Below are positions 8,766 to 16,425 of a stretch of 64,000 bases of DNA, one piece after another (position 1 is the first letter of the stretch; each line of letters starts with the position of its first letter). Made by a program: the position numbers and the translations under genes. The DNA lies in the NCBI RefSeq assembly GCF_900129035.1, contig NZ_FQTW01000001.1, positions 248,001 through 312,000 of the forward strand, written 5' to 3'. Source of the stretch: Psychroflexus salarius (GTDB lineage Bacteria > Bacteroidota > Bacteroidia > Flavobacteriales > Flavobacteriaceae). The notes beneath the pieces are model-generated. The model saw only the letters and a program-made list of their open reading frames with translations. It made no database searches and had not been told where the DNA came from.

Positions 8766-9178
8766 CCCTCTAATTCAGCGTACTTACTCTTAGCTTTAGG
8801 GTCTATTTTAAAATCGGTTGTATTGCTTAAGTAGCGTTTAAACTCTTTAGTTGGTTGATAGTTAACCTTTACACGCCTAATATCTTTCTTTGAGCACTGC
8901 TCTGGGTTAGCATGTGCTTTTGTTTCTGTCGCTATTTTAAAACTACCTAACCAACCTAATTCTACTTTTTGACCGTTTTGAAGTTGGTATCTAACTTCAG
9001 AATTTAGGGCTGATAAACAAGCCACGACATCAGCAGGCGTTAAACTACATGCCTTGCTAATGCGAACGGCGAGTTCATCCATTGTAACAGTCGAATCATA
9101 AATTGGTTTTAGGTGGTAATGCGAAGCTTGACTAGATAAGCCTTTGCCGCGCTTAGATATGGTAAAATTGACAGCCAT
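8762..9178 (-). CDS. HU-family DNA-binding protein (HU-HIG type)
   Basis: This 138-residue protein contains an HU/IHF fold with the extended N-terminus and C-terminal tail of the Bacteroidota HU-HIG group. A basic N-terminal strand (TISKRGKG) is followed by helices around 35-60 (TMDELAVRISKACSLTPADV), LGWLGSFKI and a basic RRVKVNYQPTKEFKRYL arm; the tail (about 120-138) is charged. HU proteins bend and compact DNA. The upstream region is unusual: a -7 box at 9229-9236 backed by four evenly spaced TGTACA sites. The 3' end overlaps the convergent HNH gene by four bases. Confidence 0.9.
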   Translation of the reverse strand: MAVNFTISKRGKGLSSQASHYHLKPIYDSTVTMDELAVRISKACSLTPADVVACLSALNSEVRYQLQNGQKVELGWLGSFKIATETKAHANPEQCSKKDIRRVKVNYQPTKEFKRYLSNTTDFKIDPKAKSKYAELEG

Positions 9179-9228
9179 AATTGGTATGTTTTTAAATACT
9201 TTAGTTAAGTTTAAAACTTCTTAAGTTA

Positions 9229-9236
9229 CAAATCTA
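9229..9236 (-). promoter_or_regulatory. -7 promoter box of the HU-like gene
   Basis: On the minus strand the sequence is TAGATTTG, an exact TAnnTTTG match, predicting a leader of about 45 bases before the ATG at 9178. Instead of a clear -33 TTG, the first TGTACA unit (9244-9249) begins eight bases upstream, which suggests control through the array. Confidence 0.55.
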
Positions 9237-9243
9237 CAATTAA

Positions 9244-9314
9244 TGTACAATAAATTTAAAATAATGTACAATAAATACATAAATTATGTACATTAAAATA
9301 ATAATTGATGTACA
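9244..9314. repeat. Phased array of four TGTACA palindromes
   Basis: TGTACA occurs at 9244-9249, 9265-9270, 9287-9292 and 9309-9314, so spacings are 21, 22 and 22 bp, about two helical turns each. The flanks are conserved as (A/T)ATGTACA(A/T)TA. All sites would face the same side of the helix, as expected for cooperative binding of a dimeric protein. The array sits directly upstream of the HU-gene promoter. The remaining bases to the UPF0173 gene (9315-9511) are AT-rich, and I see no gene, RNA or clear terminator in them. Confidence 0.7.
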
Positions 9315-9511
9315 TTAAACTTATAATTAATGAGTTTATACAATAATAATTAACCTATGTATTTAAAAAGTTCTATTAAGATAAGTCTATTAAAGACTTT
9401 AAAAGCATTTAAATACAGTGAATAAGAGCTTATTCCTCAAAATTTCAAATAAATAAAAAAGCTAACATCAGATTGATGCTTAACTTAATTAAAATAAAAC
9501 GATGACAGACT

Positions 9512-10189
9512 TTATAATGCCATATCTTCACCAATATCAAGTAAGATCAACTCTTTTTTATGCTTAGTAAATTCTTGCTTAGCTTGGTCATGGTCAATTT
9601 CTATAAAACCAAAAGTATCATAATGGCAGCCTAAAACACGGTTACATTCTACAAAATCACTCGCTACAATAGCTTGCTCAACACCCATCGTAAAATTATC
9701 ACCTATGGGTAAAATGGCTAAATCAAGGTTCCAAAATTGGGGAATCAATTTCATATCCATAGTCAAAGCCGTATCACCAGCAATATAGATGCATTTATCG
9801 TCGGCCTCTAAGATAAAACCTCCAGGTTGACCACCATAACTACCGTCGGGAAAAGATGAGGTATGAATAGCATTCACATAAGTCACTTTGCCAAAATCAA
9901 AATTCCATGAACCGCCATGATTCATCGGATGCACTTTAAAGCCTTTGTTTTCATAATGCGTCGCAATTTCAAAGTTAGAAACAATTATTGCGCCAGTTCG
10001 TTTTGCAATTGCTTCAACATCTAGAATATGGTCTTGATGCGCATGCGTTACCAAAATATAATCAGCTTTTAAGTCATTAATATCTATAGCACTTGCCTTT
10101 TCATTTCCAGTTATAAATGGGTCTACAATTAAGTTAGCTTTTTCAGTTGCAATGCCAAAACTCGCATGGCCATAAAATGATAGCTTCAT
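9512..10189 (-). CDS. UPF0173-family metal-dependent hydrolase
   Basis: This 225-residue protein has a metallo-beta-lactamase fold. It carries HASF near the N-terminus, the dinuclear metal motif THAHQDH (HxHxDH, about residues 48-54), AGDTALTMDM for the bridging Asp, and a C-terminal HYDTFGF histidine. The N-terminal MKLSFYGHASFGI and DPFITGN match UPF0173 (YtkL-like) proteins. The physiological substrate is unknown. It is probably cytoplasmic, since no signal peptide is visible. It is divergent from the SDR gene; an exact -7 box TATTTTTG (10226-10233, minus) precedes it. Confidence 0.88.
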   Translation of the reverse strand: MKLSFYGHASFGIATEKANLIVDPFITGNEKASAIDINDLKADYILVTHAHQDHILDVEAIAKRTGAIIVSNFEIATHYENKGFKVHPMNHGGSWNFDFGKVTYVNAIHTSSFPDGSYGGQPGGFILEADDKCIYIAGDTALTMDMKLIPQFWNLDLAILPIGDNFTMGVEQAIVASDFVECNRVLGCHYDTFGFIEIDHDQAKQEFTKHKKELILLDIGEDMAL

Positions 10190-10225
10190 AGGTTTTTTGT
10201 TTTAAATTCAATTTCACTAAACATA

Positions 10226-10233
10226 CAAAAATA
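10226..10233 (-). promoter_or_regulatory. -7 promoter box of the UPF0173 gene
   Basis: Minus-strand TATTTTTG matches TAnnTTTG exactly, 36 bases before the ATG at 10189. It overlaps the first possible ATG (10233) of the divergent SDR gene, which favours the later SDR start. Confidence 0.45.
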
Positions 10234-10253
10234 TGTACATTAGTCCAAAAAAA

Positions 10254-11021
10254 ATGAATTCTAATAAAACTGCACTTATTACAGGCGCTACAAGCGGTAT
10301 CGGCTTAGCGACAGCAAAGTGTTTTGCTGAACATAACTTCAACTTAGTACTTTGTGGAAGAAATACCGAGAAATTACAAGTTTTATCTACTACTCTAGCA
10401 ACATCTGTACACACTTTATGTTTTGATGTTCGCGATAAAACTGAAGTATCTCGCCAACTTGAGTCACTTCCGCCTAAATTTTCAGCCATTGATGTTTTAA
10501 TTAATAATGCGGGTAATGCTCACGGACTCGATTATATTCAAGATGGCAGTCTAGAAGATTGGGATGCGATGCTAGATATTAATGTGAAAGGACTGCTGTA
10601 TGTTGCCCAACCGATTATTAAGAAAATGATCGCCCAAAACAGCGGTCATATTATTAATATTGGTTCTACAGCTGGCAAAGAAGTTTACCCGAAAGGTAAT
10701 GTTTATTGCGCCAGTAAACATGCTGTTGATGCTTTAAATCAAGCTATGCGAATGGATTTAAATGCGCATGGCATTCGTGTTGGTGCCATTAATCCAGGTC
10801 TTGTTGAAACTAATTTTAGTCATGTGCGTTTTAAAGGAAATGAACAAAAGGCAAAACCAGTTTATGAAGGATACAAGGCTTTACAAGCCGAAGATATAGC
10901 CGATATTATATTATTTTGTGTCACTAGACCTTATCACGTTAATATTGCTGATTTAGTAGTGATGCCAACTGCTCAGGCCAGTAGTACCATTATTAATAAA
11001 ACTCAAGCAGGAGATTTGTAA
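10254..11021 (+). CDS. Short-chain dehydrogenase/reductase
   Basis: This is a classical SDR of about 255 residues. The NAD(P) motif TGATSGIG sits at residues 9-16 from the ATG at 10254, NNAG follows, then the active-site Ser in INIGSTAG and YCASKHA with catalytic Tyr and Lys. NPGLVETNF completes the fold. RN after strand 2 (CGRNTEK) hints at NADP. An in-frame ATG at 10233 would add MYISPKK, but it overlaps the divergent promoter box, so the later ATG is preferred. It resembles the YdfG group acting on 3-hydroxy acids, but the substrate is not provable. Its 3' 114 bases recur at 13937-14050. Confidence 0.9.
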   Translation: MNSNKTALITGATSGIGLATAKCFAEHNFNLVLCGRNTEKLQVLSTTLATSVHTLCFDVRDKTEVSRQLESLPPKFSAIDVLINNAGNAHGLDYIQDGSLEDWDAMLDINVKGLLYVAQPIIKKMIAQNSGHIINIGSTAGKEVYPKGNVYCASKHAVDALNQAMRMDLNAHGIRVGAINPGLVETNFSHVRFKGNEQKAKPVYEGYKALQAEDIADIILFCVTRPYHVNIADLVVMPTAQASSTIINKTQAGDL

Positions 11022-11179
11022 ATTTTATTGAGTTTATATTATCAACAATATCATAATAACATAAATGACTTATCAATAAGTTTGAAAGAAGATACATCAT
11101 ATTGTAAATAATTGTTAATTCTAATAAAAAAGGAGTTGTAAAATCCTAATAACTATAAATTACAATAAAATTAATATTT

Positions 11180-11539
11180 ATGATAAAAAATTATTGTTAC
11201 ATCTTAGTACTGATAAGTTTAGTTTTAAGTTGTTCTGAAGCTGTAATTGAAGATACTGAAGCAGAACCTGTTGTAGAAACTGTTTTTTATAATCCAGATA
11301 TAAAATCTGTTGTAGATAATTTTTGCATCAGCTGCCATAACGATGTTTCTGCAAACTCTGGTCTAAATTTATCTAATTACGATTTAGTAAAAGATGCCGC
11401 TGAAAATGGCAATCTAATTTTAAGGATAAATGATGTTCAAAACCCTATGCCGCCAAGTGGGCTTTTGCCATCATCTGAAAGAGCACTTTTTGATAAATGG
11501 GTTGCAGACGGATTCCCAGAAAATGAAAACGAGGAGTAA
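11180..11539 (+). CDS. Small lipoprotein cytochrome c
   Basis: This 119-residue protein has a lipoprotein signal (LVLSC lipobox, Cys18) and a single haem c site CISCH at about residues 49-53. A candidate distal Met ligand lies in NPMPPSG (about residue 92), and the ending resembles the planctomycete-type cytochrome c domain. It should sit on the periplasmic side of a membrane and carry electrons. It is the first gene of a tight four-gene operon; YceI starts one base after its stop. The operon lies in a block bounded by duplicated SDR 3' ends. The partner is unknown. Confidence 0.85.
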   Translation: MIKNYCYILVLISLVLSCSEAVIEDTEAEPVVETVFYNPDIKSVVDNFCISCHNDVSANSGLNLSNYDLVKDAAENGNLILRINDVQNPMPPSGLLPSSERALFDKWVADGFPENENEE

Positions 11540-11540
11540 A

Positions 11541-12083
11541 ATGAAAAATATATTATTATTAGGAATTCTATTAATTGCTTATACAGTAAAAGCACAAAAG
11601 TATTTTACAAAAACTGGTTTTACAGAATTCAAGGCTTCTGTTGAAGCATTTGAGCCGGTAGAAGCAAAAAATAACAGCACTACTGTCATACTAGATACTG
11701 AAAATGGTGAAATTGCTTCTTTACTTTTTATAAAAGCCTTTAATTTTAGAGTGGCTTTAATGCAGGAGCATTTTAATGAGAATTATATGGATTCTAATGA
11801 ACATCCAAAAGCTACGTTCAAAGGAAAACTATTAGATTTTAATTACAAATCCATTGAGAATTCTAAGACATTTAAACTTCAAGGTGTGTTAACTATTAAA
11901 GGCAAACCAAAAACTATAGACACCACAGCAACACTTAGTAAGAATGGAGAAAATTTGATCCTCGAGTCTAATTTTAACGTGTCACCTTCAGATTTTGATA
12001 TTGAAATACCCAATGTTGTTAGAAAAAAAATAGCAGAAACAGTTGATGTAAACTTATCTTATGAGCTTGTCAAAAAAAGCTAA
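11541..12083 (+). CDS. YceI-family periplasmic protein
   Basis: This 180-residue secreted protein begins with a signal peptide ending KAQ (residues 1-19), so the ATG at 11541 is chosen rather than an in-frame ATG upstream inside the cytochrome gene. YceI proteins are lipocalin-like barrels that bind polyisoprenoid or quinone-like lipids. The pattern FRVALMQEHFNENYMDSNEHPKATFKG is characteristic, followed by LTIKGKPKTI near residue 115. A GAGGAG run sits just before the start. Next to a cytochrome c it may carry a lipid-soluble redox cofactor, which is inference. The 3' end overlaps the next gene by 23 bases. Confidence 0.88.
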   Translation: MKNILLLGILLIAYTVKAQKYFTKTGFTEFKASVEAFEPVEAKNNSTTVILDTENGEIASLLFIKAFNFRVALMQEHFNENYMDSNEHPKATFKGKLLDFNYKSIENSKTFKLQGVLTIKGKPKTIDTTATLSKNGENLILESNFNVSPSDFDIEIPNVVRKKIAETVDVNLSYELVKKS

Positions 12084-12450
12084 AATAAGCCTTGGGCTCT
12101 TTGTAGTCCTATTAGTTGTTGGCTTTATCAGTTATAAATATGTAATGAAGCCACCAGCGGTAATTGAGGACAGAAATGTTTCATTTGAAGGTACTAGTCA
12201 GGATGTATTTGAAAAAGTACAGGGAAATCCTAGAGGGTGGCAAGATAAAGTTGTTTTAATATCAGGAACAATTACTTCTAAAGATGATAAAGGACTTTCA
12301 TTAAATAACAATATCTACTGTCAACTCAAAGAAAAGCAATATATAAGTATCAATGAAAACATCAGATTAAAAGGAAGAATAATCGGATATGATGATTTAT
12401 TAGAAGAATTAAAATTAGACCAATGCATAATTATTCAAAACTATGATTAA
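12061..12450 (+). CDS. Membrane-anchored OB-fold (tRNA_anti-like) protein
   Basis: This 129-residue protein has one N-terminal membrane segment (about 8-28, AKISLGLFVVLLVVGFISY) and a periplasmic OB-fold like the tRNA_anti-like family. The segment VVLISGTITSKDDKGLSLNNNIYCQL followed by RLKGRIIGYDDLLEELKLDQCII has the typical alternating beta pattern with the closing KLDQC. Such proteins have no known enzymatic role. It overlaps YceI by 23 bases and the DUF5777 gene by eight, so all four genes are coupled. The family call is moderate. Confidence 0.7.
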   Translation: MSLSKKAKISLGLFVVLLVVGFISYKYVMKPPAVIEDRNVSFEGTSQDVFEKVQGNPRGWQDKVVLISGTITSKDDKGLSLNNNIYCQLKEKQYISINENIRLKGRIIGYDDLLEELKLDQCIIIQNYD

Positions 12451-13309
12451 AATAAAAAATATTATCTTTATATTAACGATGGTTGGTAATTTTATTTGCT
12501 TCTCTCAAGATGACTTGTTAGCTGAATTAGAGTCAGAAGCTGAATATACTTCTTATGAATTACCAGCTTTTAAAACTATGACCATTGTTAATCTGCAATC
12601 TACGAAAATTGCAGCAAAAAAAGAGTTTTACTTTTTTGTATCTCACAGATTTGGTTCTGTTAAAGATGGTTTTGAAACTCTTTTTGGACTCGATAATGCC
12701 AATACAAAAATCCAATTCGTTTATAGTTTTTTTGAAGGTGTTCAATTTAGCCTAAGTAGAGAGTCATGGCGACAAACTTATTCAGGATCCGTAAAATATA
12801 ACATTGTAAAACAATCTAGTGAATTTGGTTTAAATTTGGTAGGATTCCACATTGCCAACATTAATGCAGAAATTAATGAAGACTTATTTCCTGAATTAGA
12901 AACCTCAGACCGCTGGAGCTTTGCACATCAATTATTAATATCAAGACGATTTTCAGAAAAGTTTTCATTCCAATTGGCACCTACATATATCAGAGAAAAC
13001 TTACAGGATCTGAGGGCTGTTGCTGAAGCTAATTATAATCAATTTGCACTTGGTGGTGGAGGCAGATTCAAATTGAGTAAACGAATAAGCATAAATGCAG
13101 ATTATGTTTACAATTTTAGCAGAGACGGAAATAATATTTATAATAACCCACTATCCATTGGTGTTGATATTGAAACTGGTGGTCATGTTTTTCAAATATT
13201 GTTTTCTAATGCTCAATCTACCAACGAACCAGGTTTTATAAGTAACGCAGGTGGTGACTGGTCCGAAGGTGATATTTTTTTTGGCTTTAATATTGTTAGG
13301 GTTTTTTAA
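12443..13309 (+). CDS. DUF5777-family outer-membrane beta-barrel protein
   Basis: This 288-residue protein has a signal peptide (cleavage after ICFSQ, about residue 21) and a long series of amphipathic strands ending in aromatic Phe (NIVRVF), as in outer-membrane barrels. FYFFVSHRFGSVKDGFETLFGLDNANTKIQF and the later GGHVFQILFSNAQ fit the DUF5777 family. Function is unknown; the position as last gene after cytochrome c, YceI and an OB-fold protein suggests an outer-membrane partner of that redox set. No terminator is visible after the stop. Confidence 0.78.
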   Translation: MIKIKNIIFILTMVGNFICFSQDDLLAELESEAEYTSYELPAFKTMTIVNLQSTKIAAKKEFYFFVSHRFGSVKDGFETLFGLDNANTKIQFVYSFFEGVQFSLSRESWRQTYSGSVKYNIVKQSSEFGLNLVGFHIANINAEINEDLFPELETSDRWSFAHQLLISRRFSEKFSFQLAPTYIRENLQDLRAVAEANYNQFALGGGGRFKLSKRISINADYVYNFSRDGNNIYNNPLSIGVDIETGGHVFQILFSNAQSTNEPGFISNAGGDWSEGDIFFGFNIVRVF

Positions 13310-13918
13310 TAAACTTAATTATGTTTCTTACTTTTAATTAATTAGAATCTATTGAAATCTAATACAAAATTAACGAATTTGAAAATTAGTGAATCAGTTT
13401 TTTATATGATTATATTATTAATTACGTAGCTTAATTATTATTTATGAGATTATCTACGAAGTATCTTTAGATAAATCTCGGTGTATATCTAACTGAAAAT
13501 TATTCAAATTAAAATTAGTAAAGTTACTAAAGAAAAATTAGCAATTTCTCTCATAAGTTTCGTGCTTAAGTAAGATGTAGCTTTGATAAATAAATTGTGA
13601 ATCCAGAGTGATAATATAATTGTATTTAGTAATCTTGATTCTAAAAAAATGTATGCCTATAAACACCAATCAACCAAACCTTGATAGTTAACAAGATTTT
13701 GTTAAAAATAGAAAAAAAATTGACAATTGACAAAAGAAATTTAATTGTTGAATTCTAAAATTATGGCGTTTTTATCAAATCTGAAACCTTATTTCTCTTG
13801 TTCTATACTTTAAATAGTAATCTATGAGTTTTAATGCTTTAGAAAAAAATCTACCACAAGTCTGTTTCTGATTTATAAATTAATAATTCAAATAACATTC
13901 ATATAAGGAATTTACAAA
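13310..13918. other. Long AT-rich non-coding stretch inside the putative island
   Basis: About 610 bases without a convincing reading frame on either strand, strongly AT-rich, with many short A/T runs. I found no tRNA, terminator, clear promoter or insertion-sequence ends. It runs directly into the SDR 3' remnant. In a window where most gaps are under 200 bases this is unusual and may be decayed coding or insertion-junction DNA. Confidence 0.6.
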
Positions 13919-14056
13919 GGGTACCAAGCTTCAAAAGCCGAAGATATAGCCGATATTATTTTATTTTGCGTTACTAGACCATATCATGTAAATATTGCCG
14001 ATTTAGTAGTGATGCCTACTGCTCAGGCTAGCAGTATGATTATTAATAAAAATTAA
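13919..14056 (+). pseudogene. Detached 3' end of an SDR gene
   Basis: The frame reads GYQASKAEDIADIILFCV and continues to SSMIINKN and a stop (TAA 14054-14056), matching the C-terminus of the intact SDR (10254-11021). Over 114 aligned bases (13937-14050 against 10887-11000) there are 12 differences without indels. Ten of the 11 changed codons are synonymous; the exception is Thr to Met. There is no start, Rossmann fold or catalytic Tyr, so it cannot be a functional SDR. It overlaps the convergent symporter stop by four bases, the normal spacing for an ancestral gene end. Confidence 0.9.
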
Positions 14057-15534
14057 GATGATGGCTTATAAATTTTACTCACCAGCACACCAACTAACAT
14101 GGCTAAGACAAATGAAGGAAAAAGAACATCAATTTTTTCGAAGTAGACACCATAAGTTGGTAACTCCTGAAATACAAACTTGAATAAAGCAACAGATAAG
14201 AAACCAGTAATCATTGAAGCGATTGCACCAGCAGCATTATAAGCTTTCCAAAAAATAGCTAAGATAATTACAGGACAAAAGCTTGCGGCTATTCCTGACC
14301 AGCCAAAAATAATAACCCAAAATACTTGGCGTTCTGGTGATGTAATGGCAATAAGCATGGCAATACCTAAAGCTAAAAAAGCCATAATTAAGGTAACCCA
14401 TCTTGAGGTTTTTGTCAAACTTGCATCAGTTAATTTTGGTCTAAATATTTTTTGATAAAAATCTCGTGTTACGGCACTTGAAGCTAGGACTAATAATGAG
14501 TCTATAGTAGACATAATAGCCGAAAGTACAATGGCAATATAAATTGCGGTTAATGCGAGTGGTAAAAATTGTTCGGTCATTAAGCCTAAAACATCTGCAC
14601 CTCCAACACCAAGTATATCTTCAGCATTTTGACCAGATTCTGTAAAAATGACCCGAGCTAAAACACCAATTGTAACCGCTGCGGCATCTGTAAGAAATGT
14701 GAAAATAACAGCAACCCAACGGCCTTTGTTAATTTCGGCCTCATTTTTAATCGACATGAACCTAACATAAACTTGTGGCGAACCTAAAAAGCCTAAACCA
14801 ATCATAGAAAAGCCTAAAATTGTGGCGACATTAAGCCATGTATTATCGCTGCCACCCCAAATATGCGTTAAATAAGGATCGATTTGATGTAACTGCGTGT
14901 AAATACTTTCATGATGACTAATACTGAAATAAACCACAATTGGCAGAGCGACCAGACCTAGAAACATTAAAAAACCTTGAAATAAATCTGACCAAACCAC
15001 TGCCACATAACCACCTACAAAAATATAAGCCAATACAATTAAAAAGCCTAAAATAGCACCATAAAAATAGTTAAGGCCAAGCATCGATTCAAAAGCAATA
15101 CCAGTAGCATCAATCTGTGAACTCACATATATAACAACAAATACCGATAAAATTGTGGCTGAAATTGCCCGCAAAAAGGGCTTGGTGGTTTTAAAATGGC
15201 TTTCAAGAAAATCAGGAATAGTAATCGATTGGTAACGATCGCTTAGCCGTTTAAAGGGTTTAGCCATAAAAAACCAAGATAAAGCAACGCCAAGAACTTC
15301 ACCAACAACCACCCAATAAGCAGATAGTCCCGCCATAGCACCCATTCCGGTTAAGCCAATTAGTATCCATCCAGATTCGCCTGTAGCTCGCGCTGAAAAA
15401 GCAACAGCCCAATAGCCTATTTTTTTACCTCCAACATAAAAGTCTGATATGTTTTTAATTCGTTTAGAAGCAACTATGCCGATGGCAAATAGTATTAATA
15501 CATAAATAACAAGTGCCGTAATTTTAACAATCAT
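14053..15534 (-). CDS. Sodium:solute symporter (SSS family, PutP-like)
   Basis: This 493-residue inner-membrane protein has about 13 hydrophobic segments. The GGKKIGYWAVAFSARATGESGWILIG region (about 35-60) and IAIVLSAIMSTIDSLLVLASSA (about 330-350, second sodium site Ser/Thr) are SSS signatures. It imports a solute with sodium; PutP-like similarity points to proline or a related amino acid, but the substrate is not decided by sequence alone. It is convergent with the SDR 3' remnant, with a four-base overlap. No adjacent catabolic genes refine the substrate. Confidence 0.88.
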   Translation of the reverse strand: MIVKITALVIYVLILFAIGIVASKRIKNISDFYVGGKKIGYWAVAFSARATGESGWILIGLTGMGAMAGLSAYWVVVGEVLGVALSWFFMAKPFKRLSDRYQSITIPDFLESHFKTTKPFLRAISATILSVFVVIYVSSQIDATGIAFESMLGLNYFYGAILGFLIVLAYIFVGGYVAVVWSDLFQGFLMFLGLVALPIVVYFSISHHESIYTQLHQIDPYLTHIWGGSDNTWLNVATILGFSMIGLGFLGSPQVYVRFMSIKNEAEINKGRWVAVIFTFLTDAAAVTIGVLARVIFTESGQNAEDILGVGGADVLGLMTEQFLPLALTAIYIAIVLSAIMSTIDSLLVLASSAVTRDFYQKIFRPKLTDASLTKTSRWVTLIMAFLALGIAMLIAITSPERQVFWVIIFGWSGIAASFCPVIILAIFWKAYNAAGAIASMITGFLSVALFKFVFQELPTYGVYFEKIDVLFPSFVLAMLVGVLVSKIYKPSS

Positions 15535-15612
15535 AATTTAAAAATGTATAAAATGAAACTTGACCAAATTACAAAAACTAAATTGAAAGCACTTCAAAGC
15601 CGAATTAATCAT

Positions 15613-15620
15613 TATTTTTG
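15613..15620 (+). promoter_or_regulatory. -7 promoter box of the terC operon
   Basis: TATTTTTG is an exact TAnnTTTG match 22 bases before the terC ATG. The nearest TTG (15583-15585) is 27 bases upstream, too far for a good -33. No Mn riboswitch-like structure is seen in the 108-base gap. Confidence 0.45.
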
Positions 15621-15642
15621 AATTTAATTTTAATCGAGATTT

Positions 15643-16425
15643 ATGGTTGAATTACTCGCTAATCCAGATGCTTGGATTGCCTTAATTACACTCACATTTT
15701 TAGAAGTTGTTTTAGGGATAGATAATATTATATTTATTTCAATTGTAACAGGTAAACTTCCTGAAAAAGAGCGCAAAAAAGCCACACGCGTTGGTTTAAT
15801 TTTAGCTATGCTTATGCGAATAGGTTTACTTTTAGGGATTACTTGGCTTATTGCAATGAAGGCTTCAATTTTTAGTCTTCACCTATCATGGATTGACTTA
15901 GATTTATCTGGACAAGGCTTAATTTTACTCTTAGGTGGTTTATTCTTAATTTACAAAAGCACAAAAGAAATTAGTGAAAAGGTTGACCATAAAGGCGAAG
16001 AAGCACATCAATTAAAATCGACTGCCAAACGCAGCTTCACCCAAGCTATTATTCAAATATTGGTCATTGATATGATATTTTCAGTAGATAGTATTTTAAC
16101 TGCTGTTGGTATGACAAACGGTGTTGATGGTGCATTATATATCATGATTACAGCTGTAATTATTTCAATTTTAATCATGCTTATTTTTGCTGTTCCGGTG
16201 GGGACATTTGTTAATAAAAACCCATCTATTCAGGTGCTAGGTTTAGCTTTCTTAATATTAATTGGCTTTATGCTTATCACTGAAAGCATGCATTTATCTC
16301 ATGCGCAAATATTTGGTCAAGAAGTTGGTGCAATCCCTAAAGGTTATTTGTATTTTGCCATCGCTTTTTCGCTTAGTGTCGAATTTATTAATATGAAAGT
16401 CCGTAAATCTAAAACCATTGAATAG
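15643..16425 (+). CDS. TerC-family integral membrane protein
   Basis: This 260-residue protein has about seven membrane spans. FLEVVLGIDNIIFISIVTGKLP (about 18-40) and VIDMIFSVDSILTAVGM (about 142-158) are the paired acidic motifs of TerC proteins. Relatives in Bacillus (MeeF/MeeY) and E. coli Alx export manganese and help load metal into secreted enzymes; the name came from tellurite resistance. It is the first gene of an apparent operon with two DUF368 genes; the next gene starts within its last eight bases. Metal export is inferred from the family. Confidence 0.88.
   Translation: MVELLANPDAWIALITLTFLEVVLGIDNIIFISIVTGKLPEKERKKATRVGLILAMLMRIGLLLGITWLIAMKASIFSLHLSWIDLDLSGQGLILLLGGLFLIYKSTKEISEKVDHKGEEAHQLKSTAKRSFTQAIIQILVIDMIFSVDSILTAVGMTNGVDGALYIMITAVIISILIMLIFAVPVGTFVNKNPSIQVLGLAFLILIGFMLITESMHLSHAQIFGQEVGAIPKGYLYFAIAFSLSVEFINMKVRKSKTIE

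Noticed and set aside
13720-13740. TTGACAATTGACAAAAG as a -35 or repeat element
   Set aside because: Bacteroidota promoters do not use the TTGACA box and no -7 box or gene follows in the right place.
15535-15642. Manganese riboswitch before terC
   Set aside because: The gap is short and AT-rich and I could not draw the paired yybP-ykoY-type structure.
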